A stretch of DNA of 64,000 bases from Arthrobotrys musiformis (GCA_036971715.1 JAVHJL010000003.1:1178001-1242000), one strand, 5' to 3'. Positions 1-13,752 are shown, counted from the first letter of the stretch. Program-made: numbers and translations. Notes: generated from the letters alone by a model not told the origin.

Positions 1-24
1 ATATCAAAATATCAAAAACCGATC

Positions 25-927
25 ATGGAACCCACCACCCCCACCGCTGATAAAGAAAGTAGTGAAGTAGAGGAACTTAAATCCCAGATCACTGCCTTAA
101 AATCCCAACTCGCCGCCGCGAAATCACAGGCGTCGCAAATCCCGCCGTTGGGTATGTGAAAAATACCACATACCAACACATCCGTTCATCCGTATTAACC
201 TTTTCCTTATAAACCAGCCCCGCCGCCGCATCTATGGCTACTCCTCGCCGACTCGGCGTTACCGATTGGATCCTTCGCCTTCTCGTCTGGTTTAGAATCA
301 TACATCTCGCATAGAAGCCTCAGACCGGTGACGGGGAAACCGACGCCGAAGATGGAGTTGATACGGTTTTTACGGTTATCGCTGTTATCGGTGTCGACTA
401 CGACGGTACCATTCATTGCCGCGGCGTTTAGAGATCCTAGCGGTGTGATGGAGGTGGATGATGTGTTTGATTCTAGTACTACGTGTGAAGTCGCGCGGAG
501 GGCGAGTATTTCGCAGGGAAGGGCGTTGTGTAGTGTTTGGGATAAATCGTTTGCGGCTTCGCTTTTGGATACGAGGGGTTGTGGGGGGTTGCCGACGGGG
601 TTTAGGCCTGAGCATTTTGGACCGGCGTGGGGGTATATTACTAGGTTATGCGGGGTTGAGGGGACGGATGGAGGGGTTGAGATGGTGGGGTTTGTGTTTT
701 TGTTTAATCATGTTAAGGCGCTGTTGTCGGCTGCGGTGAGGTTGTCGCTTATAGGGCCGTATGTTGCGCAGCAGGTTTTGGCGAGTGAGGAGGTGGTGGG
801 GTTGGTTAAGGCGGCGGTTGGGAGGGGGGTGGGGATTCCGGTTGAGGAGGCGGGGCAGTCGGTTCCTACAGTTGATTTGTGGCAGGGGAGGCATGAGAGG
901 CTATATACTAGGATTTTTAACTCTTGA
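25..927 (+). CDS. ureF: Urease accessory protein UreF
   Basis: UreF acts with UreD and UreG to deliver nickel to apo-urease in the cytosol. Two exons are seen: 25-151 and 218-927, with a 66-nt intron (donor GTATGT, acceptor CAG), giving 278 aa. After splicing, the N-terminal family signature reads LLADSALPIGSFAFSSGLES (about residues 51-70). The C-terminal part carries the other family blocks: RRASISQGRAL and the helix LLSAAVRLSLIGPYVAQQVL. A charged, coiled-coil-like start precedes the first intron. The ATG at 25 lies close to the window edge, and the frame stays open upstream to base 1, so a longer N-terminus outside the window cannot be excluded. It is convergent with the downstream Mei2-like gene. 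The family assignment is firm. Confidence 0.9.
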
Positions 928-1866
928 GGCCTCCTCCTTTGGTGATAGGAGGGGGTGTAGGTGTTTACGGAGAGGTTCGATTAAGAATTTTTTTCAAAAT
1001 TTTTTAATTTTCCCGTTTCCCAGTAGTGTTAATAAACATGAGGTTTTTTTGATAAAAGGAAAAAGGTGAAGTTGAATCCGCCCTTTGGAATTGAACAGGG
1101 AAGCTCAATTGAGTATTACCCGCAAAAAAGCATCGATACCAATGTCAATATTGGAGTAAGGAGATGGAAGGGAAGAAACAACCTCACCACCCGCATTTTC
1201 TTCTTCTCGGGGTTAAAGTCAAGTCGTACATACCTAATACACATCTTCGGTCGTCAAAAATCGTTGAAGACGTGACGGACGTGGAGTAGCAGATATGCAT
1301 GAAACGAAACTTTTTTGAGAAAAGTGAGGTGGGGGTTGAGGAACGAAAAGACATTTGAAAGCATGAGAACATTAGGAAGGAGTGGAGAGGATGAGTGATG
1401 ATTGAGTAGTAGTTTGAGGGAAGACTTTCATGACGTATTGCCTGACGATGACCAACTAGGTTGATTTCGTGGCCAAGGTTTCGAGCGGCTTTTTTTTATC
1501 ATGAAGTCATTTTTAATAAGAAGCGCCAGTCGCTTTAGAAGGACAAAAAACATAAAATGCATAACAGAAAAAGCAGAAAAAACGAAACATTTTTTTAAAA
1601 AGAAAAGAATCAGTTATCCACCCAGAAGTTAGTAAAAGGAAAAATAAAAGCAATCCCATGTTGAAAGAGAAAGAAAAAAGTCAGTGATTTTTTTTGTCCA
1701 GAGCGTAAAAGGTAGGCGAAAGTGATAAAGCATCGTTGAATGTTTTACGATCTTTGGCTTCTTTTATCGTTGGAATGTAATGGAGCTTTGTAATGGAAAG
1801 GAAATATAAAGAATACCAATGGTCAGTAAAGTTGGTGGTATTGGCAATCAGAAAACTCGTGGGAGT
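928..1866. other. Intergenic, convergent 3' regions
   Basis: This stretch separates the ends of the UreF and Mei2-like genes. It holds A-rich and T-rich tracts around 980-1010 and 1550-1690 and no supported gene. Both 3' UTRs probably lie here. Confidence 0.6.
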
Positions 1867-4800
1867 CTATTGTTCCCAGAGGCGTCGGAGGGCATCAATG
1901 TTACGAGACATGGTATCGTAATCTGGGCTGCGAGAACGATTATTCTGAGCAGCAGAGGAGGACCCTTCACCAAAGGCATTTGTAAAGGTTGAGGCACTGA
2001 ACCCTGGGTGGGCGGGGTTGGAAGGAACAAATCCGGCATTGACCAAACCAGCGGGAGAGAGTGGAGAGTTGTAAAGAGCAGATCCACCGGGTTGTCCGCT
2101 GTCGTAGCGCATTGATGGAGTCTGTGGGCCGTATTGTGACTGATCCCTACCGGCATTAACATGAGGGAATTGAGTCGTAGTAGGAGGAGCCAAAGTGTTG
2201 GTAGCAGCACTAGAGCCAGCACCGCTAAGGGCGGATTGGGGGCGAACTTGAGCTCCCTGGGTTCGAACGCCGCTACGAGGGCGAGGAGGAACGTTCTCCT
2301 GGCGGACACGAGGCTCCGGGTGAAGTGATTGAGCCTGAGCAGGATACGCAGCTGGTTGGAACTGTTCAGGTGAAGTCACAACAACTCGAGGGACCCCGAA
2401 AGATGTAGGAGCTCTCGGTGGGGGGGCCTGAGCAGGACTGCCATGTGGCAAAGTATTAAAACCACCATTAGCGGAGGCCATGCCACCAAAGCCGTTGTTA
2501 CCAGCGGGTGGAATATTGTTAGGGCCCCTAGCTGAGGCAACATAAGGAGCAGGCTCGTAGCCAGGCATGGTGATTGCTAGACGATTAGTCTGAGGAGCCC
2601 TATACGCCCCGCCCATATGTGTTCCGTATGAATTCGGGCGAGAACCGAAGTTGTTATAGCCACGACCACGGTTGTAACCAAATCCGCCAAAGCGAGCGGG
2701 TTGGTATCCGTTATACCCGTTGCGGGAACGGGGATTGTAAAGCCCTACGGTAGATCAGCATCAACCCAATGTTGAGTTGGTTAGAGGAGTCAAGCTTACC
2801 CGAATGCTCAGCCGCGGTGACGCTACGCAACTTGCGGTTGAGATTGTTGGCTGGAGTATCTTCGTTAGCTAATGCTTCTCAGCATATAAAGAGTAGGCAG
2901 TAGCTTACGTGGTGGGAAGACCATATCAAGGCCAAAGCTCTCCCCGGTGGAGTGGAAAGCCTATAATCTGTTAGGAAACCTAGAAAACATGGCGGAAAGA
3001 TCTATGAAAGAACAGACCCTTGGGCGAAATTCAAAAGGTTGGTCCATAACGCTTGAGTTACGGAACTTCTCGATCAGGGCAGCCTTTCCCTGGATGTCTA
3101 ATTATTTTATCATTAGCCTGGAAGTGGGAGCAGAAACAAGGCGGGCTTACTAGCGTAGGAGATTTCGACAATTTTGTCGGATCCAAATTGCGACCTGCAC
3201 CCCGTTAGAAGACTGTTGATATTTCAACTGTCGATACAATTCAATTTAGCTTACCAACGAGTGCCAACTCGTTTCTGAGCGAAGTCAACAATGTCCTCAA
3301 GGTTGAGGTAATTGACGAAGCAATAACCAACGTTGCTTAAAATCGATTGTGTCAGATAATTGAAACGTCAAGGAAAGATAGGGAAACGTCAACCCACCAA
3401 TGGTTCGCGAAATCTGTAAATAACAAATCATAAGCAGGTTGTCTCAGAATCTCAACATGAGAGGCTCTTACCAATTCGTAAGTATAAGAAATCATATTTA
3501 CGGTAGGAAACCTCATCCAACCACGCCTTGATGACGCTTTGGGGTAACTATAAGAGTTAATTCAGTGAGAAAGGGTTGCGTATTGAATGTTCTTGGTGAG
3601 AACCTACATGATTCGGAATGTTTCGAATCATAATGGTTGTGCGCAAATCAATTCCATTTCTGACATTGTACAAGTCAACGATGTTTCGGTTGATGCCAGG
3701 ATCGTAGCGTGGGCTCTCTGGTTCATAAAGGGTCATAGCACCGGAGTGACCACGAGTAAGGGCGGTGGAACCGCCATATTGATTGCGTGGGCCGCTGATT
3801 TGGCTATGGCCAGAGCCAGAGCCAGAAGCAAATGGGACGCCGTAGAGTCGACGGGCATCATTGACTAGCTGGGTGGATCCGGCATGGACGACGCAGACGT
3901 TTTGATCTTCGTGAATTTCGATCATTTGGGAAGCCTTAGTCCAGGCGATTCTCTCAACATCCGGCCAATTGAGTCGGACTTCGAGGCCCTGTAAACTTTT
4001 ATTAGCCGCTGGAATTTCGCCATTCATTCATAGAGCCTTGGGGACTTACTTCGACCTGTTGCCCGGTTAGATGATGGATCGCGGCAGCCGCGTGGCGGAT
4101 ATCGTAGAATTCTGCAAAAACAGTGCAGGATTCATTATTTCGGTAAGTCTGTACAGTATGCAAATCACCGAACGCTCCAAGGGCTCCGACAATTGTTTGA
4201 GTGTCACAGTGTCCGTTCAGAACGTCAACCTGAACCTCTCCCTCTGTAGTAAGAGGGTGCGCCGCGAAGTTATTAACCACCTATCTACAAGTCAGCTAAT
4301 GTGCAACTTTTTTGGCTCTATTCGATAATCTTACGTTTTCGAGGGTGGTTCGGACACAATAGACGGCAGGCCACTTCGTCTGTACGTCCCTAAAACAGTG
4401 GATGGCTGCCTGGAGGTTGAAGAACGAGACATAGAGGAATCCGTTGCTCATGAGCTTTTCGACAAACAAACCGGAAATGTCTCCAAATTGCTGCCGAAAA
4501 AGTTAGAGCTCATGAATCAAGTTTAAAGTACTAAAAGGATAACACGATGCAGGAAGGAAATGCGGATATCTTACTTCAAAAAAAGACTTGAGGTTAGACG
4601 GGGAGGTGTCGCCGGGGACACCTGTGCATTTCAAGTGGCGGGTCGGGATTATTCCGACGTCTCTATCGACCTCGGGAACACAATAGTATTCGATAATCTT
4701 GCCTTCCGCTCCACCACGGATTGCATTCGTGATTTGTTGCGAGAGAACGGTCCCGACAACGAGATCCTTCATCCCATTGTTATGATGTTCCCCATCAAGA

Positions 4801-5316
4801 CGCCCTTGTGGACGGGTAGCAATTTCCAGACCAGTAGGGGGGATCTGGTAATCCGGAACATATGTCATTGGAAGTCCGGGAGGTCCAACAACGGGACCGG
4901 CATGTGCGTTGGTCATTGGGTCCAAGCCTCCAAAGGTAGTGGGGATGAAAACGTTTTCACCCCCAGAGAAAGGGCTAACTCACCCATCCTACCTGTTAAC
5001 AATAACATTCGGGGAGGGAAGGAAGGAAGGAAGTGATAGCGTTGCTTGCACATCGCGGTAATACTTACAAGGGGCGGGTAGCAGAAGCGGTATTTCCACC
5101 TGTCAACCCAAGGGCAGAAGGAACGTCACCAACGTTTTGGTTAGCTGAAAACACAAAACCCAGTTAGTAGAAAAGCTCTTGCCACTACGTTTTCTAATAT
5201 AGGGAAGGAAAAATAGTACAAGGAGCTTGGCTTTGAGCAGTAGATGGCCCAGTCGCGTTTGCGATTCCATCATTGTCCAAGGAACGTCGTGATTGCTGGG
5301 GGTTTAATGAAGACAT
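1867..5316 (-). CDS. Mei2-like RNA-binding protein, three RRMs, 14 exons
   Basis: Mei2-family proteins bind RNA and in fission yeast promote meiosis; the role here is inferred from family only. Exons on the minus strand are 5316-5220, 5144-5069, 4974-4575, 4490-4335, 4280-4050, 3988-3608, 3547-3472, 3413-3398, 3335-3255, 3194-3151, 3097-3018, 2960-2909, 2850-2800 and 2744-1867 (872 aa). RRM1 is about residues 173-243, with QFGDISGLFVEKLMSNGFLY. RRM2 is in exon 5, about residues 244-320. RRM3 starts at about 436 with the hallmark RTTIMIRNIPN and continues LPQSVIKAWLDEVSYRKYDF, NVGYCFVNY and KIVEISYANIQGKAALIEKF. The C-terminal third is low complexity, rich in Gly, Asn, Tyr, Pro and Ser. One exon is only 16 nt. 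The donor after exon 11 (GTCTGT) is weak, but it is the only one that keeps the family sequence. Confidence 0.9.
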
Positions 5317-6624
5317 GATGGTATTTTGATGAAAGTCGAAGTGAAAAGTAGGTTATTAGGTTCAATGTTATCAGAAAGAGGGCAACTATAGTTGAAGAAA
5401 GGGAGAGAGAACAGAAGAGTTATACAGTGTAAGACAATGGTCTGAAGAGGAAAGGTGTGATGATGATAAGAGTCGGACGGTCGGGAGGAAAGGGTGGTGG
5501 CGGGGAGGAGAAGGAAGAGGGTGAAGAGAAAAGGAAGAGAAGGAAGAGAGGAGTGGAATCTGCAAGGAGCCTTTTATAGTCTCCAGTTTCCAGTCCCTCT
5601 GGGTCCAAAAAATAAAGACTGTGGGGGGAGGGGAGGCCTCCTCAACAACAGATCTTTCAATGCCTTTAACAGCTACAATCATAAATCTCTAACGCTCTCC
5701 CCGCAATACACTGTATAATAATGGTAGCATTCGATAGAGCTAGTCTCAGCGATAGAGCCAAAACCGAATACAAAGCTATGGGGTGGTTCTAGCAATTCCA
5801 AGAGAGGCATATCCATAATATGACGTCATTATATTCAATTTTGTTAGGGATATATGGGCTGCTGGCTTAGGGCTCAGCCCGAGTGTTGTTTTACGACACA
5901 TTCCCCCTTCCAAGAAGCCAATCTGGGAATGTGCATCCACCTTTTGAAGTCTAATAACTATCACCAAAGTCCCAGAGGCTTCCTCTAAGTTCTGAACCCA
6001 GAATACCACATATGGAAGTGTTGGCATGTAGTCTCCTATGGTCGCGCGACCTGAGATCTTTTAGCTATTTTTGGTCGCGTTACAAGTGGAATGCTGTTTT
6101 AAGCTTTCATTGGTACGTCCGCGCTTGTTACGCGGGAAATGCTAATATACGCCTAGTAGGTAGGCACTCTGAGTACCAACACCTGGTCTCGAAGCCAGTC
6201 ATCTGGACATCTAAAATCGACGAGGTAGGCGCACACATATAGATCTTCACTCAAGCACATGGGGTCCATGTGGCAGATTCCCTTTATGTCGAGCATCATT
6301 TTTGTGTCGCCAAATGTACATGTACAGGAGTACGTATCGATGTTGATCTACGGGGCATCTTGCAGTGATAAACCCCCTCAGGTGGAAGTTTAACCGCAAG
6401 ATGAGCATGAAACACCCACCGACAATTAAATTTAACCCTTCCCGATGCTACCTTTATCTTCCACCTCACATCCTCCCTCGACCCAACTTCCAACCTTCGA
6501 CTTTCCACCCTCGTTCGTTATCGACCATTACATTCAACTAAATTTAAACCATCTATCGTGAACCTCGTCGCGAGGAATATCCAAAAGTGTTGCGTTGACG
6601 TTGTATTTGAAACCACCCGCCAAG
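5317..6624. other. Divergent promoter region between Mei2-like and Sec15 genes
   Basis: This is a 1.3 kb intergenic region shared by two divergent genes. The Mei2-like side has a purine-rich strand (5480-5560), which is pyrimidine-rich on the coding strand, and a TATA candidate. I see no additional gene. Confidence 0.6.
5571..5580 (-). promoter_or_regulatory. TATA-box candidate of the Mei2-like gene
   Basis: The minus strand reads ACTATAAAAG here, about 255 nt upstream of the Mei2-like ATG, next to a pyrimidine-rich stretch. This is a good TATA match by sequence only; no transcription start is known. Confidence 0.4.
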
Positions 6625-9600
6625 ATGCCGGATCTAAGCAACTTCTCTTTCCAGCAAGAGGTCGACAAGCGGCGGAGACTATCCCTGTTCCCTGGCGTGA
6701 GCGGTGGCCCTAGAGCTCGATCCATCCGTCGAACAAGGACACCTTCGCCCAAGTCGACCGAAAACCGTTCGAGAGGCTACTCGATATTCAGATACTCTCT
6801 CAAGGGCAATATGGTTTCCCTTGACGACCCTTTGGAGGATGCACACCTGGTGCAGGTCATTCGACAGGTAAGGGGGGTTTGGCACGTTCTTGTGGTGCTG
6901 GTGCTGGGTTGGGAAGCAAATCCCCGGTGGAGCAGTCGCGGCTAACATGGGTCCCTCCTTTTCCCGTCTAGTGCATGCTGTCGTCTACCGACACCGAGTA
7001 TTTCGATCTTTTGATCCCAGCTATCAAGGATGCATGCGTCCAGCAGCGAGAAGATGGCCTGATGATGGCCCTTGAGCGGTTCGCTGAAGATAAGGAAGCG
7101 GAGATCGAGCAAATGTGTAATGAAAACCATCAACCTTTCGTTCAATCCGTCGAACAGGTTTTGAAAGTCCGAGAGGAGTCTGTGAAGCTCACCTCTGAGA
7201 TATTAAAACTGAACCAGACGATTCAAAAGTCTACCGAGAGCTTGGCGGCGAAGAAGAAGGCTCTGGTCGACTCGAGGGGCACGAGGCAGAACATTGACGA
7301 GGCAATGCAGGCACTTCACAGCTCTCTTGAAGTCCTAGCTGCAGCCAACCGAGTCCATGAGCTTCTTAGCGAGAAGAAGCACTACACGGCTCTCCGCACG
7401 CTTGACGAACTGCACAATATTCATCTTAAGGAAGTGATGCACTTTGAGGTCGCAAAGATCATTCAGTCATCTGTCCCGGCAATGAAAACAATGATCAAGG
7501 AAGCCGTCATGACGGACTTAAACCATTGGCTCTACCAGATTCGTGAAACTTCAAAGCTCCTAGGCCAGGTAGCCTTTGACCAAACGGAACTCCGACGCGA
7601 ACGTCAGAAAGAAAGAGCAGAGAAATCCCAGTATTTTGAACTCTTCAAATTGAACTCAGCTGTCGAGCTCGTCCTGGATGAGAGAGAAGAATTCGATGTA
7701 CTTAACAATGAGAACGTGATGATTGACTTCACTCCTCTCCACGAATGCATCCATATTCATGAGGCATTAGAGCTCAGGGACGATTTCCGATTGGAATACA
7801 GCGATGTCCGACGGCAGCAAAAGGAGCTTCTCCTCCCGGTATCTGTTTCCTTTAGAGAAGATGATATCTCGGGGCTCGCTCAAGTTTTAGAGGAAATAGC
7901 AGGATTCGCTATCATTGAGCGAGCTACGATGAGGCGGACACAGAACTTCCGATCGGCTTCTGATGTGAGTTCCTCTGGATAAAATTTTTATAGTCTACCA
8001 CTAATTGAACTTGCTTGAATTAGGTGGAAGAGCTCTGGTTGTCTATGTGCACAAAAACTATCCAGATCATTACTCCGGCAATGCAAGCAGTCAACAACTC
8101 TGATACGATTCTCAAAATCAAAGCCATTCTTTCATTATTCATTCAAACAATGGACGTAAGTTGTTCGAGATGCCTAGCTGCACGAGTTGCCAAAAACGGG
8201 AGATTGCTGACTACAGTTAGACATGGAGCTATAATGTAGATATCCTTGATGCATTCTTGTTGAAACTCTTTGAGAGATACTCGGAGCTCTTGAAGAAGCA
8301 ATTTTCCAAGGACTTTGTCGAGGTACGAATTACCCCAACACGGACTTCTAGAGAAATGCAACATGGCCTCTCAGGCTTGAGCTCCGTCACACCTTTTTGA
8401 AACCCAATGAGAGCTCCAATCTTGTGTAACATGGATGCTAATGTTGTTTCGGATTGCAGATTGTGCAAAGCGACGATTACATGCCTATGGCTATTACCGA
8501 TGCTGAGGAATACGCAAAAGTAATTAATGTTAGCTGGTTCAAGGATGACAGAAACCAAGAGGAAATCCAGTAAGTGGACGCCCCACCGGCCCTCTTGTCT
8601 TGGTCGAAAGCTGATTTGTCGGTCCAAGGTACCCCACGGTCCTCCCGTTTTCTCAAATGTACCCATTGTGCTGCATTGACCTGCGCAGTTTCCTAAACAA
8701 GTACTACTTTTTCTCCCGGGAGTACTTCCACCATCCCCATAAGATCGACGAGACACTTAGAATGGTAAGTTGAACCAGTTAGAAAATTTTCTCGATACTA
8801 AACCCCAAATACTCATAGACCCGCATCATGTATGCTTCTATTGGCTGGAACATGCTAACCAAAGTCGCTATTGGCTCGTTATTTTTGACAACTGGATAGT
8901 CTCTTGACGAAATGTTAAAGGAACAAGTGTGCAAGACGCTCCATGAGAGATTGACGTCCAAGTACCTCGGACAAATTGTCCAGATTCTGATCAATCTGGA
9001 ACACTTTGAGACTGCCTGCTCGGAACTGCAAGTCCTATTGAGGGACGTAAGTGCCTCAGCCCATGCTGGCCCAGTCCAGCTCGAGGCACTGGAAATGTTC
9101 CGAAACGAGAAAAAGACGGCCGAGAAGAGGATTTTCGAGTTGGTGAACTCCAAGCTGGATGATTTGCTCGAGGGCGCCGAGTATGACTGGTAGGTCTCCC
9201 TGTCTCATCTGCGAAAGTGATAAACGCTTTCACATATTCGGTCTGGTCGACCTTTTTTCTGATTTGCCATGTTTCTACTGCAGGATGCCAAATACAGCAG
9301 AAGAAACAGCTAGTCCATATCTACTGGCCATGACCAGGTTCCTTACAGATATCATGGAGACCACTCTCCTCGGACTCCCCAATGACATCAAAGGATTCGT
9401 CTACTTTGACGCCTTGAGCCACCTCGCCTCCGAGATCCTTGTGAGTGATTATCCCCAGCCCCCCCTCCGCTCTTCTTATCCGACGCCCTATTTTTCCCTT
9501 CTTCGTATACATCTAGGCGTGCATGGCTTTGTATCACCCTCCCCATGATGCAGTCACGCCAGCCGCATCTCGATGGACACAAAGACCGTTTTCCGTGCTA

Positions 9601-10112
9601 ATGACTCCGCCCCCGATTACCTTTAGAAACTGCCGCTTTCCGAACACGTTCGTATGATTAATAAGAACGCGGTGAAAAACATGGACCAAGACGTAGCCTA
9701 CCTCGATGAATTCGTCAGAACCTTGGAAAGCGAAGGGTCCAACCTGCCCGGGGTTTTCGGAGAACTGCGCGAGACAGTGAACCTGCTGAAGAGCGACAAT
9801 CCCGAGGAGTTTTACGACATTAGCGTCAGAATGAAACACTACACTAAAGTTGATCCGTTGAACGGGCCGCTTCTTATGGAGAAGTATGTTACCTTTTCCC
9901 CATTCCCGTGGAGTGCCTAGTGCTACTTTGGATTAGACAAGTTTTTAAAACGCAACGTGATGGAATTGTCAGGTGGTAGTTGCTAATACTATATTGATAA
10001 TGATAATAGGCTACGCTTAGCAGAGGAACACCAGAACATGCCTGTCCCTGAAGTCCAGGAAGCTCCTAGGGGCCTGCTAGCTGGTGGATTCTCGAGGTTT
10101 AGAGGCAACTAG
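6625..10112 (+). CDS. SEC15: Exocyst complex subunit Sec15
   Basis: Sec15 is a core exocyst subunit that links the Rab Sec4 on secretory vesicles to the tethering complex at growth sites. Ten exons are seen: 6625-6867, 6972-7964, 8024-8155, 8221-8322, 8460-8569, 8629-8764, 8900-9189, 9284-9440, 9627-9883 and 10010-10112, giving 840 aa, a usual length. The N-terminal half is helical and coiled coil (LKLNQTIQKSTESLAAKKKA). The C-terminal Sec15 domain includes SDDYMPMAI, LPFSQMYPLCCID, FFSREYFHHP, YLGQIVQILINLEHFE and GFVYFDALSHLASEIL. The ATG at 6625 is the first in frame. The N-terminal 80 residues, encoded by their own exon, are basic and probably variable. Intron 8 (186 nt) is the largest, and a tiny extra exon inside it cannot be excluded. 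Confidence 0.93.
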
Positions 10113-13100
10113 ACTAGTTCGCCTGGGAGTTGAAGAGGACGATATGATCCTAGCTATTCGCCTCTGGGACGGACCGTGTCCACACGACCATTCTGTTTCA
10201 CGCTCAGATCGCTTTTTCTGCCAAATAGTCATATGATTGATTATGTATTTTTTTTTCTTCCTGATGGAATTTGAAGCATTTGTGAGCATCATTTGCGGGC
10301 GTTTTCCACTTTTTTCTTTTTCATTCCCCGTCTTATCTTGTCACTCTCTAGACTGGGTTTTATGGAGAGAAATTCTGTCAGTTTTTATTATATATGTAAC
10401 TTTATTTGGCGTTTTTCCTTTTTTGTAAGAGGGTGGATGGAAGATGAGGAGGAGGGGGGGGAGGAGGGAGCAATCGAGATTAGTTTTTCGGATTAGAAAA
10501 ACTGTTGAGGTTGGAGGTTTTTAGATTCTTTCACTTTTTTTTGTTTTTCGCAAGCATCTCGCATAGACTGAGCATTGAATGCATACGTATTCTGGACCCA
10601 TCGATTTTCAGATTCATCATGCAATAGAAAAGAACAAAACTTGCGTTTTTTTTTTTTTTTTTTTTTTTTTTGTAATTAACGTATTCCCGCTTTTGGCATT
10701 ATCGACGGCACATTGAGGCTCGAAGGGAAGAGGCTTCAACGGCACAGAATCCTTTTCAAGCAATATCCCAGTTTTGCCTAACACTTTGATTCTGGTGTAG
10801 AAGTTTTTTTTTTAGGCAGACCGAACCCTTTTTTTCGGTTCCTAATCTTTTATAGACTCCACCTCCTTATGAGGAGGCTTTTTTTTATGCAGGTTTTAAG
10901 CCTTAGGACTCCATCGGATCCCCAACGACCCTACTTCATTTTTTTCAACTTTCCGATTCGATATAATACAAAGTTATATCTATAGCTAGAGAGAGAGAGG
11001 GAAAGTAGGAAGTTTAGAGGAAATACTCAGAATTACCAAAGTTGGAACCTGAGCCACCCCTCTATCTACCACACACACACCCTAGGAGGGGGGGTTAGGA
11101 GCATGGATATCCCCTCTATGAAAAGGGCCCTAGCCACGATTCAATGTGGTTTTTTCCAAGTTTTTTTTTTAAACCACGTAGACGCCGGTATCCATGGAAT
11201 AGGTTTAAGGTCCAACATGTCTGTGCGTTGTTCTTTTTTCTTTTCTTTGCATTTTTTTTTTCTAAGCCAGGCCAGGCGGCTCGGACGTCTTTGTCATGGT
11301 TAGCTCGATAGCTGGAGCTACTATTAGTATCACGTTTTCGAGGTTCTTGGTGGATATATTTTCTTTTTTGGGGTTTGTGTTTATATTCTATAATTGATAT
11401 TATATCGCTGGGGGAATTATACATTTTCACATGGACGTTTTACTTTTCTTGGAAGGAATGAACGAAAATTGGGGAGTGGGTCTGGTAGCTTAGCTCTGAG
11501 CTCGAAAGCTAGCTGTGCCCTTCAGCGTCGGTACTCGAGTATCGGGGCTATTCGATGACATCTTTTTCTCCAGAAGGTAATTCTGAAGGTAGTTTTTTTA
11601 GCACACACCCTTTTTTTCGTTTTTGGATCCTTGGGATTATGCGGATGGGGTTTTGCATGAAGTATGGATTGTGATCTAGAACTTAGTTTATGGTGTGTTT
11701 TTTTGCGCTTGAGAATACATTTTTCGTCGACATGCACGGGTAGATAGGCTAGACCCTTTCGTCGCCCCTACCGAAAGGGCTGCAACTATTCGGGTTTCCC
11801 AAAGTGAGGGAACTTTGGGGGGTGTGGAAAAAAGCGAGGTTTGGATATGCGCATGTATGGTTTTTTCAAAGACCCCCGCTCGTATTTTCTTTGGGGCTCG
11901 GGGAGAATATCCAGGTACTGAAGCCGTGCATTGGGGTTTGGTTCATGTACCCCTCATTTTTACTGTGATTCCCAGGTTTTTAAGGCAGGCAAAATGCGCT
12001 GCAAGTGGAATATGTACTCCACTTGTTCCTTTTCGCGAAAAAAAAAAGGGCAGGAAGGGGTTCAAGAAATGCTCTTGGGTGCATATGGGCTGGGTTTGAA
12101 GTGATGTATTTAACCCCCCACAGTTAAACTTGGAGTACGTATACTTCTTAAGTATTTTTTCAAGAGAGGGAAAGAAAAAAGTGGTTGGAAATTTAAACCC
12201 CACACGGGGTCTTTCCTTTTGGGTTATCCCACGTCTTCCTTAGTTCTCTTCGCGCGAAAGCAGGTGCTAGATTTGCAAGGGGAGTAACCTTTCGAGGTTG
12301 ACGGCGTGGTGTAGTTGGGTTATACATACTCTCCTTGGCTCTCCTTGCTGTCTCTGCAACTCCAAGAAAACAAAACGAGAGACATCCGGAAGGCCCCGGG
12401 TCTCCCGAGGAGAAACAAAAAAAAGAGCCAAAGAAGAAATCGGATGACAAGAAAAGTTGGGGTTTTACCTATAGGAAAATCGTGATTTTAAGATGAAACA
12501 GGCTTACGATGAATGGCGTGACGATTGTTAATCTGAATGGTTGGTTTGCCTTTTTTTTGGTTGGAGCTAGTTGGATGTCATTGGCTAACGACCAAGCTTT
12601 TGGTTTGGTTCCAGATGCTGAGCTAGAGGGAAAGCGGCGGGAAGCTAGAGCTGATAGCTAGCTGACGACCCTCTGATTCTGTATATCTTTTAAATAATTG
12701 TTTATATTATCGAAAAAATGAGCAAGAAAGTAGACGCCTTACATGTGCATGCTGAACCAATACCCGGCGCAATAGGAGAAGCACAGGAGGAAGGGAGTAG
12801 AAGAAAAGAAAAGAAAAGAAAAAGTTACAGTAGAAGAAAAGAAAACATGGATATGTCGGAAGCAAAAATTGGGAAGGAGAGATTGCTAAGAATACATAAT
12901 AAAAAAAAGGCTCACAATTGCTATCATCGCCCAAATACAAGCGCCGTCGTGTAGAACAAGTCTTTGTAGGGATAGTTCGCAATTTTTGGGGGCAGTTTTT
13001 TTGGTTCAAAAAGAAAGCACGAATAAAAAACGACAAGTCCGCCATCCCACCCAATAGTTAATTTTATAATTTTAAAAAGAAAAGAAGAATACATGTTTAG

Positions 13101-13752
13101 AATGAAAGATGGTGAAGGAAAAGGCATGGATCGTGTTGGGTCTCTTCCGACGCAAAGTAAAAAAAAAAGTTCTTCCCTGCAATTTTTCTGCCATGGGGAA
13201 GTATCGATCGTTCGGGGAAAGATAGTTCTTTCGGTGTTCCTGCCGTAATACATAACAAACGGTTGGTTGTTTTGTTTTTTCGTTCGCGTATAACATACAT
13301 TCGTAGAAGTGAATGAGGGAAAGGATAGTGGGGTGATGATCTCAAGCCTCTCACCCTGTTTCTCAGAGTGGTATGGTGTGATTTAAAATGTCCGTGGGGG
13401 ATGATGAATTCGCGGGGTAGTTGAACTTGGTACCTGATGAGAAAGGTTGTCGCGAATAGCCGGAGAAGAGAACGGATGTGACTGGCATCCCATTTACTCG
13501 CCACAATGGCCGTTCCCGACCATGGCTCGACCCCATTGTCCGTGGTTCTCGAGTTCTACCTCGGCGAGCGCGCGAACAGGTGCGGGCATCGGGGAATAAT
13601 GTTCGAGATGTGTGCGTTAAGATGTATCATATGGTGCGTAAAAGTTAGTTGGGAGTCAAATTCGGAGTTTGTAAAAATTGTGTTCGTCTTGTAGGGCCGT
13701 TTCGTAATATTTTTGTTTCTCGTGGTATGTCTGCGCGGTTCGTAATGAATAT
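10113..13752. other. Gene-poor region between Sec15 and HapE
   Basis: About 3.6 kb separates two convergent 3' ends. It contains homopolymer tracts, including a run of 26 T at 10646-10671, and many short T- or A-rich stretches. No open frame here resembles a known protein. The length is unusual for a convergent pair, so unannotated non-coding transcripts or very long 3' UTRs are possible. Confidence 0.5.
10646..10671 (+). repeat. Poly-T tract (26 nt)
   Basis: An uninterrupted run of T is visible downstream of Sec15. Its length may vary between isolates or be affected by sequencing error. Confidence 0.85.

Noticed and set aside
8815..8832. Possible tiny extra Sec15 exon after the acceptor at 8819
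   Set aside because: It would end at the GT near 8830 with the wrong phase for the next exon. Joining 8764 directly to 8900 keeps the frame, and a GCTAAC-like branch site lies between.
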